A stretch of 64,000 nt of DNA from an uncultured Pelagibacteraceae bacterium (GTDB taxonomy: Bacteria; Pseudomonadota; Alphaproteobacteria; Pelagibacterales; Pelagibacteraceae): assembly GCA_902571975.1 (NCBI GenBank), contig CACGED010000001.1, positions 62,001-126,000 on the forward strand, written 5' to 3'. The notes under the pieces were generated by a model. It saw only the letters and a program-made list of their open reading frames with translations. It was not told where the DNA came from and made no database searches. Positions 42,279 to 50,464 of this stretch are shown here, in pieces (the first letter of the stretch is position 1; every line of letters starts with the position of its first letter). The position numbers and the translations under genes were made by a program.

Positions 42279-43220
42279 TTATAAAGGTAAAAAACTAGTA
42301 TCAACGGCACCACCCGGAGTTCCCATACCTTTTAGGAATCCATCAAGATTACCGCTCTCCATTGACTGTTTAGTCTCTTCTGGAGTAAGAAATTTAAATC
42401 CATCTAATGTTTCTTTCATGTCAGCAACTTTCATTTCTGAAGCTTTAGACATTGAATTCATATCGCTTTTACCAGCTCTATATCTGTCATTTGCTTCATG
42501 AGTTACTTCTATAAAAGTTCTAAGCATGCCTGGATTTTCTTTCATGAATTTGTCAGTTACAGATGTAATATCTATACCTAAGATACCAGCATCTCTTGCT
42601 TCTTGAACTGTTAAAAGTCTTGAACCAACTGCAACTGCAGCTTTGATAGAATTTCCACCAAATAAACATGCCATCACAACATCACCACTTACTAATGCAG
42701 CAGCACCTTCTTCAGGATCCATTTGAATTATATCCATTTTACTTCTGTCAGCTCCAACAACTTTCATACTTTCATCAAAGACGTACTCAGCCATAGTTCC
42801 AAGTGGAACAGCAACTTTTTTGCCTTCTAATTCAGAACCGTTTGCTTTCGTAATTCCAGAAGCGTTAGATGTAACACAAGTTGTTCCACCCATTCCGTAT
42901 TCCATTGCAATATCAACTAATTTGATAGGTGCATTAGATTTTACAGCATTAATAAAAGGTACTAAACCTTGAGAATAAGAAATATCAATATCCCCAGCTA
43001 GCATTGCATCAGTCATAGCTCCACCGTTAGTGAAGTTAGTCCATTTTACTGGAACTCCTAGTGCTTTAGCAAAATTCTTTTTTTGCATGTCCTCTAAATT
43101 TGGACTTGGCCATTCTAGAAAGTAAGCAACTCTTACTTCATTTGCAGCGGCATTTGCAGCTGAAATTGACAAGTTAAGAGCGAATAAACTTCCTAAAATA
43201 AAGCTAATTAGTTTCTTCAT
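42279..43220 (-). CDS. tauA: Tau-type ABC transporter substrate-binding protein
   Basis: A 313-residue periplasmic protein of the TauA/SsuA/NMT1 type with a signal peptide of about 24 residues ending ANAA. The mature start EVRVAYFLEWPSPN, then NGGAMTDAMLAGDIDISYSQGLVPFINA and KKVAVPLGTMAEYVFDESM are the family's ligand-contacting regions. It has a strong ribosome-binding site (AAGGAGAT). The aminotransferase gene is divergent 230 bp away and the operator copy D lies in that spacer. Together with the omega-aminotransferase and alanine dehydrogenase the likely ligand is taurine or a similar omega-amino acid; this is inference from context. Confidence 0.87.
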   Translation of the reverse strand: MKKLISFILGSLFALNLSISAANAAANEVRVAYFLEWPSPNLEDMQKKNFAKALGVPVKWTNFTNGGAMTDAMLAGDIDISYSQGLVPFINAVKSNAPIKLVDIAMEYGMGGTTCVTSNASGITKANGSELEGKKVAVPLGTMAEYVFDESMKVVGADRSKMDIIQMDPEEGAAALVSGDVVMACLFGGNSIKAAVAVGSRLLTVQEARDAGILGIDITSVTDKFMKENPGMLRTFIEVTHEANDRYRAGKSDMNSMSKASEMKVADMKETLDGFKFLTPEETKQSMESGNLDGFLKGMGTPGGAVDTSFLPL

Positions 43221-43318
43221 TTTATCTCCTTAATTAAATTTAATTACCCTTATTTAAGTTCAATTTTGATTATAAGTAAATGTATTTTGTAAGCATATTA
43301 ATCATAGGTGATTTGAAG

Positions 43319-43332
43319 ATGTCTAAAATGGG
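43319..43332 (-). promoter_or_regulatory. Operator candidate, copy D, between tauA and the aminotransferase gene
   Basis: On the minus strand this reads CCCATTTTAGACAT, matching copy C at 12 of 14 positions and copy A at 11 of 14. Including flanks, the plus-strand TGTCTAAAATGGGTT aligns with TGTCCAAAATGGGTT of copy C read backwards. It lies 99 bp before the tauA start and 119 bp before the aminotransferase start, so it could control one or both. Confidence 0.55.
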
Positions 43333-43450
43333 TTCAACTTTTAGTTGTATTTAATATTACGTAATGACATACTAATAATGCACAGAAATTATTTTCTATT
43401 TTTTTATTTTAGTCTATGAGAGAGTGATAATAACAATTTAAAAATTTTTT

Positions 43451-44794
43451 ATGAGTTCAGAAAAGCCACAAATACCTAATTCTTTAAATGAGCATTGGAT
43501 GCCATTCTCTTCAAATAGAGACTTTAAAGCAAACCCAAGATTAATAGTTGAAGCAAAAGGTGTTTATTTAAAAAACCACCACGGTAAAACACAAATCGAT
43601 GCAAGTTCAGGATTATTTTGTAATCCATTAGGACATGGTAGAGAAGAAATTATTGAGGCAATAACTAAACAACTAAGAACAGTTGATTATGCACAACCAT
43701 TCCAACAAGGTTTTGGTGGGTCATTTGAATTAGCAACAAGAATTTCAAAACACACACCAGGAAACTTAAATAGAATTTTTTATACTATTTGTGGATCAAC
43801 TGCTGTTGAGACAGCAATAAAAATTTCAGTTGCATATCACAAAGCTAGAGGAGAAGGACAGAGATTTAGATTTGTAGGAAGAGAAAGGGCTTACCATGGC
43901 ATGAATATTGGAGCAACATCAGTTGGTGGTATGATCAACAATGTTAAAACATTTGCGAGTGTTTTAATGCCAGGGGTTGTTCATATGAGACATACTCATT
44001 TACCAGAACATAAATTTGTATCAGGTCAACCAGAAACAGGTGCAGAAATTGCAGATGATCTAGAGAGAATTTGTACAAACTTTGGATCAGAAAATATTGC
44101 TGCTTGCATCGTTGAACCGATTGCAGGATCAACAGGAACGCTTGTTCCACCAAAAGGATATTTACAAAGATTAAGAGAAATTTGTGATAAACATGGAATT
44201 CTTTTGATTTTTGACGAAGTTATCACTGGATGGGGAAGAACAGGTTCTCCGTTTGCATCACAAGAATATGGCGTTACTCCAGATATTATTACAATGGCAA
44301 AAGCAACAACAAACGGAATAAGCCCTTTAGGCGCTGTTGCTTGTAAAGAAGAAATCTATGATGCAGTAATGGATGCATCACCTCATGGGTCAGTTGAATT
44401 ATTTCATGGCTATACATATTCTGGAATTCCTGTCTCTGTAGCAGCTGGATTAGCAGTTCAAGATATTTTTGAAAAAGAAGATATATTTAATAGAGCTAAA
44501 AATTTAGCTCCATATTTCCAAGAAGGATTGATGTCATTAAAGGATATTGATGTTGTAGACAACATCAGAGGATATGGAATGATGGGTGGAATAGATATTA
44601 AAATGGATAAAAAACCTGGAGCAGCTGGATTTACATGTTTTAAACATTGTTATGATGCAGGCGTTAACTTCAAAGCAACAGGTGATTGTTTAATTATTGC
44701 GCCAATGTTTATTTGCGAGAAAAAACATATAGATGAAATAATTGATAAATTAAGAACTGGAATTACGAATTATTCTAAAAGTAAAAAAAATTAA
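43451..44794 (+). CDS. Omega-amino acid:pyruvate aminotransferase (class III), probable taurine or beta-alanine transaminase
   Basis: A 447-residue class III PLP aminotransferase. EHWMPFSSNRDFKANPRL at the N-terminus is typical of omega-amino acid:pyruvate aminotransferases. The Asp of the PLP site is in LLIFDEVITGWGRTG, and the PLP Lys in ITMAKATTNGISPLGA. Such enzymes take the amino group from taurine, hypotaurine, beta-alanine or amines and make alanine from pyruvate. The alanine dehydrogenase gene 9 bp downstream would regenerate pyruvate and release ammonium, the arrangement used in taurine dissimilation. With taurine the product would be sulfoacetaldehyde. Divergent from the Tau-type importer. 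Confidence 0.9.
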   Translation: MSSEKPQIPNSLNEHWMPFSSNRDFKANPRLIVEAKGVYLKNHHGKTQIDASSGLFCNPLGHGREEIIEAITKQLRTVDYAQPFQQGFGGSFELATRISKHTPGNLNRIFYTICGSTAVETAIKISVAYHKARGEGQRFRFVGRERAYHGMNIGATSVGGMINNVKTFASVLMPGVVHMRHTHLPEHKFVSGQPETGAEIADDLERICTNFGSENIAACIVEPIAGSTGTLVPPKGYLQRLREICDKHGILLIFDEVITGWGRTGSPFASQEYGVTPDIITMAKATTNGISPLGAVACKEEIYDAVMDASPHGSVELFHGYTYSGIPVSVAAGLAVQDIFEKEDIFNRAKNLAPYFQEGLMSLKDIDVVDNIRGYGMMGGIDIKMDKKPGAAGFTCFKHCYDAGVNFKATGDCLIIAPMFICEKKHIDEIIDKLRTGITNYSKSKKN

Positions 44795-44803
44795 TTCACT
44801 TAT

Positions 44804-45919
44804 ATGAAAATAGGTGTTCCTAAAGAGATAAAACCTCAAGAAAATAGAATTGGATTAACACCTGATAGTGTAAAGACACTTACTTCAAATGGTCATGAAG
44901 TTTTAGTTGAAAATGATGGTGGTTTTGAAGCAGGCTTTGATAACAATCAATATAAATCTGCAGGAGCTAAAATAATTGATAAGGCAGAAGATATTTTTAA
45001 TGATGCAGAGATAATTGTAAAAGTTAAAGAACCTCTTTCAAATGAAGTGAAAATGTTAAGAGAAAATCAAATTGTTTTTACCTATTTGCATTTAGCAGCT
45101 GCCAAAGAATTAACAAAAGGTTTAGTAGACTCTAAAGCTGTTTGTATAGCTTATGAGACAGTAACTGATAATAATGGCAGGTTACCTTTATTAGCACCTA
45201 TGAGTGCCGTTGCTGGAAGAATGTCGGTTCAAGCAGGCGCACATTGTTTAGAAAAAAATCAAAAAGGCAGAGGTATTTTATTAGGAGGTGCTCCAGGTGG
45301 AGAACCTGCAGAAGTGGTAATTCTTGGTGGAGGAGTTGTTGGAGAAAATGCTGCAATTATTGCAACTGGAATGAGAGCAAAAGTTCACGTTGTAGATAAG
45401 TCAGAAGCAAGACTAAAACAATTATCAGAAATATTTGGTGATAAAATCATTCCCCAGCTAAGTGATAAAACTGATTTAGAAAAATTAATTTCAGAATGTG
45501 ATTTATTAGTTGGAGGAGTTTTAATTCCAGGAGCAGAAGCACCAAAATTAGTTACTAAAAATATGATTAAGAATATGAAACGAGGATCAGTAATAGTTGA
45601 TGTTGCAATTGATCAAGGTGGATGTGTAGAGACCAGTAAACCCACAACTCATGCTGAACCAACTTATATAGTAGATGATATTGTTCATTATTGTGTAGCA
45701 AATATGCCAGGTGGTGTCCCTAGAACATCAACCATCGCATTAAATAATGCTACGCTTCCTTTTTTAAACAAATTAGCTAGTGATGGTTATTACAAAGCTT
45801 TAAAAGATGATCCAAATTTCTTAGCTGGTTTAAATGTTCATAAGGGTGAAGTAACATACAAAGCAGTTGCAGATGTTTTTGGATATAATTATTTAAGCGC
45901 TGGTGAGGCTTTAAATTAA
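44804..45919 (+). CDS. ald: Alanine dehydrogenase
   Basis: A 371-residue NAD-dependent L-alanine dehydrogenase. The N-terminus MKIGVPKEIKPQENRIGLTP contains the conserved substrate-binding Arg and is followed by KVKEPL (catalytic Lys) and YLHLAA (catalytic His). The Rossmann segment is VVILGGGVVGENAA, and DVAIDQGGC and HYCVANMPGGVPRTST close the active site. It lies 9 bp downstream of the aminotransferase gene and probably recycles the alanine formed there into pyruvate plus ammonium. The 3' end overlaps the convergent tesA gene by 4 bp. Confidence 0.95.
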   Translation: MKIGVPKEIKPQENRIGLTPDSVKTLTSNGHEVLVENDGGFEAGFDNNQYKSAGAKIIDKAEDIFNDAEIIVKVKEPLSNEVKMLRENQIVFTYLHLAAAKELTKGLVDSKAVCIAYETVTDNNGRLPLLAPMSAVAGRMSVQAGAHCLEKNQKGRGILLGGAPGGEPAEVVILGGGVVGENAAIIATGMRAKVHVVDKSEARLKQLSEIFGDKIIPQLSDKTDLEKLISECDLLVGGVLIPGAEAPKLVTKNMIKNMKRGSVIVDVAIDQGGCVETSKPTTHAEPTYIVDDIVHYCVANMPGGVPRTSTIALNNATLPFLNKLASDGYYKALKDDPNFLAGLNVHKGEVTYKAVADVFGYNYLSAGEALN

Positions 45920-46527
45920 TTAATCAAACTAGTTATCTTTTTTTCAATATTTTTACTTATAATTTGAACACCTTTAGGATTTGGATGCATTCCATCCTCT
46001 AGATTTAGCTCTTGCTTCAAGGCAACACCTTCCAGAAGAAAAGGTAAAAAAGTTAAGCTATATTTATCAGAAAGGTTAGAATAAATTATATTAAATTTAT
46101 CCCTGTATTCTTTACCATGACTTTCGGGGGCAATCATACCTGCTAATATAATTTTAATATTTTTATCAATTATAATTTTAATTATTTTCTCTAAATTTTC
46201 TTTTGTCTCGTTTGGTTTTATACCTCTTAACATATCATTTGCACCTAAACCCAAAACTAAAATATCAATATTCTTTTCAGATAGAGTCCAATTTATTCTA
46301 TTTAAACCTCCTGCAGTTGTATCACCTGAGACACTTGCATTTATAATTCTGACATCTAGTCCATTATTATTTAAATTTTTTTCAAGCACTGTAGACAAAT
46401 GATCTTCTTTATTAAGTCCATAACCAGCCATCAAACTATCTCCAAATAAAACAACTTTATTCTCAGCATTTACTCCAAATGCTACTAGACATAATATAAT
46501 TATTTTAATAATACATTTTTTAAACAT
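45916..46527 (-). CDS. tesA: GDSL-type esterase / acyl-CoA thioesterase I (TesA-like), periplasmic
   Basis: A 203-residue SGNH hydrolase with a signal peptide of about 21 residues ending VNA. Block I is VVLFGDSLMAGYG with the nucleophilic Ser, block III is LGLGANDMLRG with the Asn, and the Asp-His pair is in EDGMHPNPKGVQ. E. coli TesA is a periplasmic thioesterase, lysophospholipase and arylesterase. As in E. coli, the gene is divergent from a YbbA/YbbP-type ABC system. Its start codon overlaps the start codon of that ATPase gene by two bases, so neither gene can have a private 5' spacer. Confidence 0.9.
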   Translation of the reverse strand: MFKKCIIKIIILCLVAFGVNAENKVVLFGDSLMAGYGLNKEDHLSTVLEKNLNNNGLDVRIINASVSGDTTAGGLNRINWTLSEKNIDILVLGLGANDMLRGIKPNETKENLEKIIKIIIDKNIKIILAGMIAPESHGKEYRDKFNIIYSNLSDKYSLTFLPFLLEGVALKQELNLEDGMHPNPKGVQIISKNIEKKITSLIN

Positions 46528-47191
46528 GACTAAACTTCTTAAACTATCAGATGTGAACTTAAACTATAATACTGATAACAATCTTATAAATGTTTTACAA
46601 GATGTAAGCTTTGAAGTTGATTATAAGGAAACAATTTCTGTAGTAGGAGAAAGTGGGTCAGGAAAGACAAGCTTAATAATGTTGATAGGTGGTTTGGAAA
46701 AAGCATCTTCAGGAAAAATTGAATTTAAAAACTTTGAGATTTCGAGTTTAAAAGAAGATAAGATTTCAGAGATAAGACGAAAGGATATTGGCATTGTTTT
46801 TCAATCATTTTATTTAATTCCCAATTATACAGCTATAGAAAATGTGAGTTTAGCATTAGAAATTAATAAAATTACAGATCCAACTAATAAAGCAAAAGAA
46901 ATTCTAGATAAATTTGGCCTTGGAAAGAGGTTAAATAATTTACCCAGTCAATTATCTGGAGGAGAACAGCAGAGAGTAGCAATTGCACGTTCAATTGTTA
47001 TGAAGCCTGAATTAATTTTAGCAGATGAGCCTACTGGAAATTTAGATAGTGAAAATTCTGAGCTAATATCAAATATTCTTTTTGATTATGTTAAAGAAGA
47101 AAATGCAAGTTTAATTATGGTGACGCACGATAATAAATTGGCAAATCTTTCTAAGAGAATTATTAAAATAAAGGATGGTAAAATTGAATAA
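46526..47191 (+). CDS. ABC transporter ATP-binding protein (YbbA/LolD-like)
   Basis: A 221-residue ATPase of the LolD/MacB group: Walker A GESGSGKTS (about residue 40), signature QLSGGEQQRVAIARSI, Walker B LILADEPTGNLDSEN and the final MVTHDNKLA switch. The divergent tesA gene and the following large FtsX-type permease gene match the E. coli tesA-ybbA-ybbP arrangement, so this is the YbbA counterpart rather than LolD. Exporters of this group move lipids or act mechanically on the envelope; the substrate is unknown. The permease start overlaps the 3' end by 17 bp. Confidence 0.9.
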   Translation: MTKLLKLSDVNLNYNTDNNLINVLQDVSFEVDYKETISVVGESGSGKTSLIMLIGGLEKASSGKIEFKNFEISSLKEDKISEIRRKDIGIVFQSFYLIPNYTAIENVSLALEINKITDPTNKAKEILDKFGLGKRLNNLPSQLSGGEQQRVAIARSIVMKPELILADEPTGNLDSENSELISNILFDYVKEENASLIMVTHDNKLANLSKRIIKIKDGKIE

Positions 47192-49709
47192 AAATCAAAA
47201 TTTTGGTCTTTATTTTAAATATGCTCTTAGAGATTTAACCAGAAGTTACAATAAGATCTCAAGTATAATTATTACTCTTTTTATAAGTCTCTTTATTTTA
47301 AGTTCTATAATGACAATTGAAGATAGTCTAGAAAATGAACTTAATGAAAATGCAAAATTATTATTAGGGGGTGATATAGAAATTGACTACAACAACAGAG
47401 AAGGTGATCAAACTAAAATAGATAAAATTACTAAATTTGCTACAGTCTCTCAAATGGTTGAATTTAGCACAATGATTTCAACTGTTAATAAAAAAATCAA
47501 TAAAACTTCATTTACTAGAGTAAAATCAGTTGATCAATTTTATCCATTGTATGGAAAAGCACTTTATGAACCCAATGACGCTTTAGAAAAATTAAATCAG
47601 ATAGAAAGTTCAATATTAGTAAATGAAAACATTTTTAAAAATTTAAACTTAAAAATAAATGATATTGTAAAAGTTCAAGACAAAGAGTTTAAAGTTATTG
47701 GTATAGTTAAAGTTTTACCAGATATAGGCGGCGCATTTGTATTTGGAGATTTTGCTTTAACAGGAAAAAAAACCTTAGATAAGCTAGATTTAAATACCCT
47801 CGGTAGTTTTTTAAATTATGAATATAAAGTTAAATTTAATAAATCTGTTAACAGTAAAGAGGGTATTAAAACAGTAGAGAGCTTATTTAAAGATCAAAAT
47901 AAAGTTAGATTAAGATACCCCGAAAACTCAGCAGGAGGCATTAGACGGATTGTTGATAATTTTTCACAATTTTTATCACTTGTATCAATAAGTGCTATGT
48001 TAATTGCTGGTATTGGTATAGCGAATACTCTTTTATCGTTTATAAATCAAAAAAATTCATCAATTGCAGTTCAAAAAGCAATAGGTGTATTTTCTGGAAA
48101 TATAAAAACAATATATTATTTACAATTAGCTATCCTACTAGTCTTAATCACCGTATTTTCATATGGGTTAAGTTTTATTTTAATCCCAATAGTCGATAAA
48201 TATATTTCAGATGGTTTGGGTTTAAATATAGAAGCAAGTTTTTCTATTCTAAATTTAATTACAGTTTTTTTGGTTGGAATGTTGGTAATGATAATTTTTT
48301 CTATACCAACTGTTAATTCCATAGATCAAGTTAAAGCATCAAATTTATTTAGAAATGTATTTCAAAGTCTGCAATTTAATTACTCAGTGAAATCAGTAAT
48401 AATTAGTATAATATTATTGCTAATATTAATTAGTCTTTTTGCAATTAGGTCTTCAATACCATTTTATAGTGTTGCGTATTTTGTATCATTTTTTATCTGT
48501 TTATTAATTTTTTATTATCTTTCTGTCACAATTATTCATTTATTAAAAAAATATAAAAATTCAAAGATTTCAGTAAAAATAGCTGTTAAAAATATAACTC
48601 AATCAAAAAGTATCACACCTATTACAATAATGTCTTTAGGTCTTGGAATGACACTTTTGTTAACACTGGCATTTGTTGGTTCAAACTTTAAAAGAGAAAT
48701 TTCCAAATCTATTCCAGAAATTGCGCCAGATTATTTTTTCTTAGGAATTCAAAATGGTCAACGAGAAAAATTCGAAAAAATGATATTCAATTCTGATAAT
48801 AAGTCAAAAATAGAGGTAGTTCCTATGGTTTCAGCAGGACTTGTAAAAATTAATGGGATAGATCCTAATTCTTATATCAAAAATACTAATGATAGTTATT
48901 GGGTTATAATGAATGATAGAAGAATATCTTGGTCAGATGAGATACCAAAAGATAATCCTTTAACACAAGGTAGCTGGTGGGATTTATCAAGCCCAGACAA
49001 ACTACAAATTTCTTTGGACAGCAAAGTGGCACAAGATTTTGGAGTAAAAATTGGAGATATATTCACTCTAAACATTTATGGAAGAGAAATAGATGGTGAG
49101 GTAGTTAATTTTAGATTAGTTGATTATAGAGATCTTAGCATTAATTTTGCAATGTTACTAAACCCTCAATTTGCAAATAAAATTCCTCATGAGTACCTTT
49201 CGACAGTGAAGTTTAATAATATTGATAAATTTGATGATATTAATTTTCTAGATGAATTTCCTAGCGTTTCTATTGTAAAAATCTCTGATTACTTAAAAAA
49301 AGTTACCGATGTTCTTAACAAAGTATTTATAGCGGTCATTATAATTTCAACTGTTACAGTGATAATAGGATTGGTTGTAATATCGAGTGCAATTATAGTG
49401 CAAGGAAAAATAAAAACTTTCCAAAATTTAATTTTTAAGATTCTGGGATTTTCAAAAAAAGAAATAATTTATTCATCTTTAATTGAATTTGTAATTACAT
49501 TTTTTTCTATAATTCTTTTTTCTACAATTTTTTCTATAATTTCATCAAAATTTATTATTGAAAATATTTTTCAACTTAAATGGTTATTTGAATTTGATAT
49601 ATTCTTAAATGTAACAATTACAGTTGGATTAGTAACAATGATATTGATAGTTTTTACAAACCTTAAGTATTTAAGTCCAAAAGTTTATCCACTTGTCAGA
49701 AATGAATAA
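47175..49709 (+). CDS. FtsX-type ABC transporter permease (YbbP-like)
   Basis: An 844-residue membrane protein with the duplicated FtsX layout: N-terminal helix (about 25-45), a long extracytoplasmic domain (about 50-255, starting GGDIEIDYN), three helices with SISAMLIAGIGIANTLLSFINQK, a central pair of helices, a second extracytoplasmic domain (about 505-715) and three C-terminal helices. E. coli YbbP has a similar size and plan. It pairs with the ATPase gene that overlaps it. A second helix-rich region (about 400-465) links the halves. Function probably concerns lipids or envelope thioesters in cooperation with TesA; this is not shown by the sequence. Confidence 0.88.
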   Translation: MVKLNKNQNFGLYFKYALRDLTRSYNKISSIIITLFISLFILSSIMTIEDSLENELNENAKLLLGGDIEIDYNNREGDQTKIDKITKFATVSQMVEFSTMISTVNKKINKTSFTRVKSVDQFYPLYGKALYEPNDALEKLNQIESSILVNENIFKNLNLKINDIVKVQDKEFKVIGIVKVLPDIGGAFVFGDFALTGKKTLDKLDLNTLGSFLNYEYKVKFNKSVNSKEGIKTVESLFKDQNKVRLRYPENSAGGIRRIVDNFSQFLSLVSISAMLIAGIGIANTLLSFINQKNSSIAVQKAIGVFSGNIKTIYYLQLAILLVLITVFSYGLSFILIPIVDKYISDGLGLNIEASFSILNLITVFLVGMLVMIIFSIPTVNSIDQVKASNLFRNVFQSLQFNYSVKSVIISIILLLILISLFAIRSSIPFYSVAYFVSFFICLLIFYYLSVTIIHLLKKYKNSKISVKIAVKNITQSKSITPITIMSLGLGMTLLLTLAFVGSNFKREISKSIPEIAPDYFFLGIQNGQREKFEKMIFNSDNKSKIEVVPMVSAGLVKINGIDPNSYIKNTNDSYWVIMNDRRISWSDEIPKDNPLTQGSWWDLSSPDKLQISLDSKVAQDFGVKIGDIFTLNIYGREIDGEVVNFRLVDYRDLSINFAMLLNPQFANKIPHEYLSTVKFNNIDKFDDINFLDEFPSVSIVKISDYLKKVTDVLNKVFIAVIIISTVTVIIGLVVISSAIIVQGKIKTFQNLIFKILGFSKKEIIYSSLIEFVITFFSIILFSTIFSIISSKFIIENIFQLKWLFEFDIFLNVTITVGLVTMILIVFTNLKYLSPKVYPLVRNE

Positions 49710-49734
49710 GATTTAATATTTTAAGATTTTGGTT

Positions 49735-50130
49735 TTAAATAGAAGCTTTTAAAGCTTCGTAAATTAAATCCTCTGTAGTTTCACCAATACTTCTATAAAC
49801 TTCTGTATCACCTTTGAAAATTAATAGAGTAGTTTGATAAAGAACATCAAACGAATCTGCTATATCTCTGTTTGTTACATCAAATGCAAAATATTCGATG
49901 TTATCGAATTTAATATCTAATAATTCACCATTTTTTTTTGCTTTTTGCAAAACTTTCATTTGATTTGCACAAGATCCACAATATTCGATCCAAGAACTGA
50001 TAACTATAATTTTACCCTCAGACTGGGCTTTACTGAACAAATCTTTATCAAATGTAGTTTTCTTTTCCATTGAATTTGCAGCAAATGCAAAAAAACAGAA
50101 AATAAAAATAAAAAACTTTTTCATAGACAT
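49735..50130 (-). CDS. Secreted thioredoxin-like protein (DsbD C-terminal type)
   Basis: A 131-residue thioredoxin-fold protein with a signal peptide of about 20 residues ending ANS. The redox motif is WIEYCGSCANQM (Cys-Gly-Ser-Cys), similar to the C-terminal domain of DsbD. The position of the usual cis-proline before the fourth strand (normally T-P-T) reads YQTTLLIFKG, with Thr in place of Pro, an uncommon change that alters substrate interaction. It may reduce periplasmic thiols; no DsbD-like membrane partner is present nearby. ATG 50130 and ATG 50124 are both possible starts. Confidence 0.8.
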   Translation of the reverse strand: MSMKKFFIFIFCFFAFAANSMEKKTTFDKDLFSKAQSEGKIIVISSWIEYCGSCANQMKVLQKAKKNGELLDIKFDNIEYFAFDVTNRDIADSFDVLYQTTLLIFKGDTEVYRSIGETTEDLIYEALKASI

Positions 50131-50396
50131 TGTAAATTTACACCTTTAGGCAACTAAAGAAAATAATTTATAGTGACACATCTGTTTCCAATTTAGGCTG
50201 AAAATTCAATAAAATTTCTTCTCTAGGCTTCAATCTACGAAGCCTAGTATTATAATTAACTTATAATAAGAGAGAGAAATTACTAATTACAACATTATTT
50301 ATATTTTAGGAGCGCTAATAGTGAATAATAGCTATGTATAATTCATATAGTTGCTTAACATCTCTCTTTACTTATATACCATTTAATATAAAAATT
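50131..50396. other. Long gene-free spacer and riboswitch leader
   Basis: This 266-bp stretch between the thioredoxin-like gene and the TPP aptamer holds no convincing gene. It contains one clear hairpin at 50223-50247 (CTAGGCTTC and its complement, 7-nt loop) without a T-run, and complementary AGAGAG (near 50269) and CTCTCT (near 50372) tracts. A promoter for the riboswitch transcript must lie here; TATAAT-like sequences occur near 50250 and 50262. Confidence 0.4.
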
Positions 50397-50464
50397 ATTT
50401 TGGGGTGCCATATGGCTGAGAAATACCCAAAGAACCTGTCCGGTAATTCAGAAAGGGAAAAATG
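50397..50464 (+). promoter_or_regulatory. TPP riboswitch (THI-box aptamer) overlapping the start codon
   Basis: The conserved THI-box blocks are all present in order: GGGGTGCC, GGCTGAGA, AATACCC, GAACCTG, GGTAATTCAG and AAGGGAA. The variable stem between GGGGTGCC and GGCTGAGA is minimal (4-nt loop). The P1 helix can be drawn as ATTTT (50397-50401) with AAAAT (50459-50463), which uses the first two bases of the ATG at 50462, and AAGGGA within the aptamer is the apparent Shine-Dalgarno. Thiamine pyrophosphate binding would directly hide the start site, i.e. translational repression. Confidence 0.93.
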
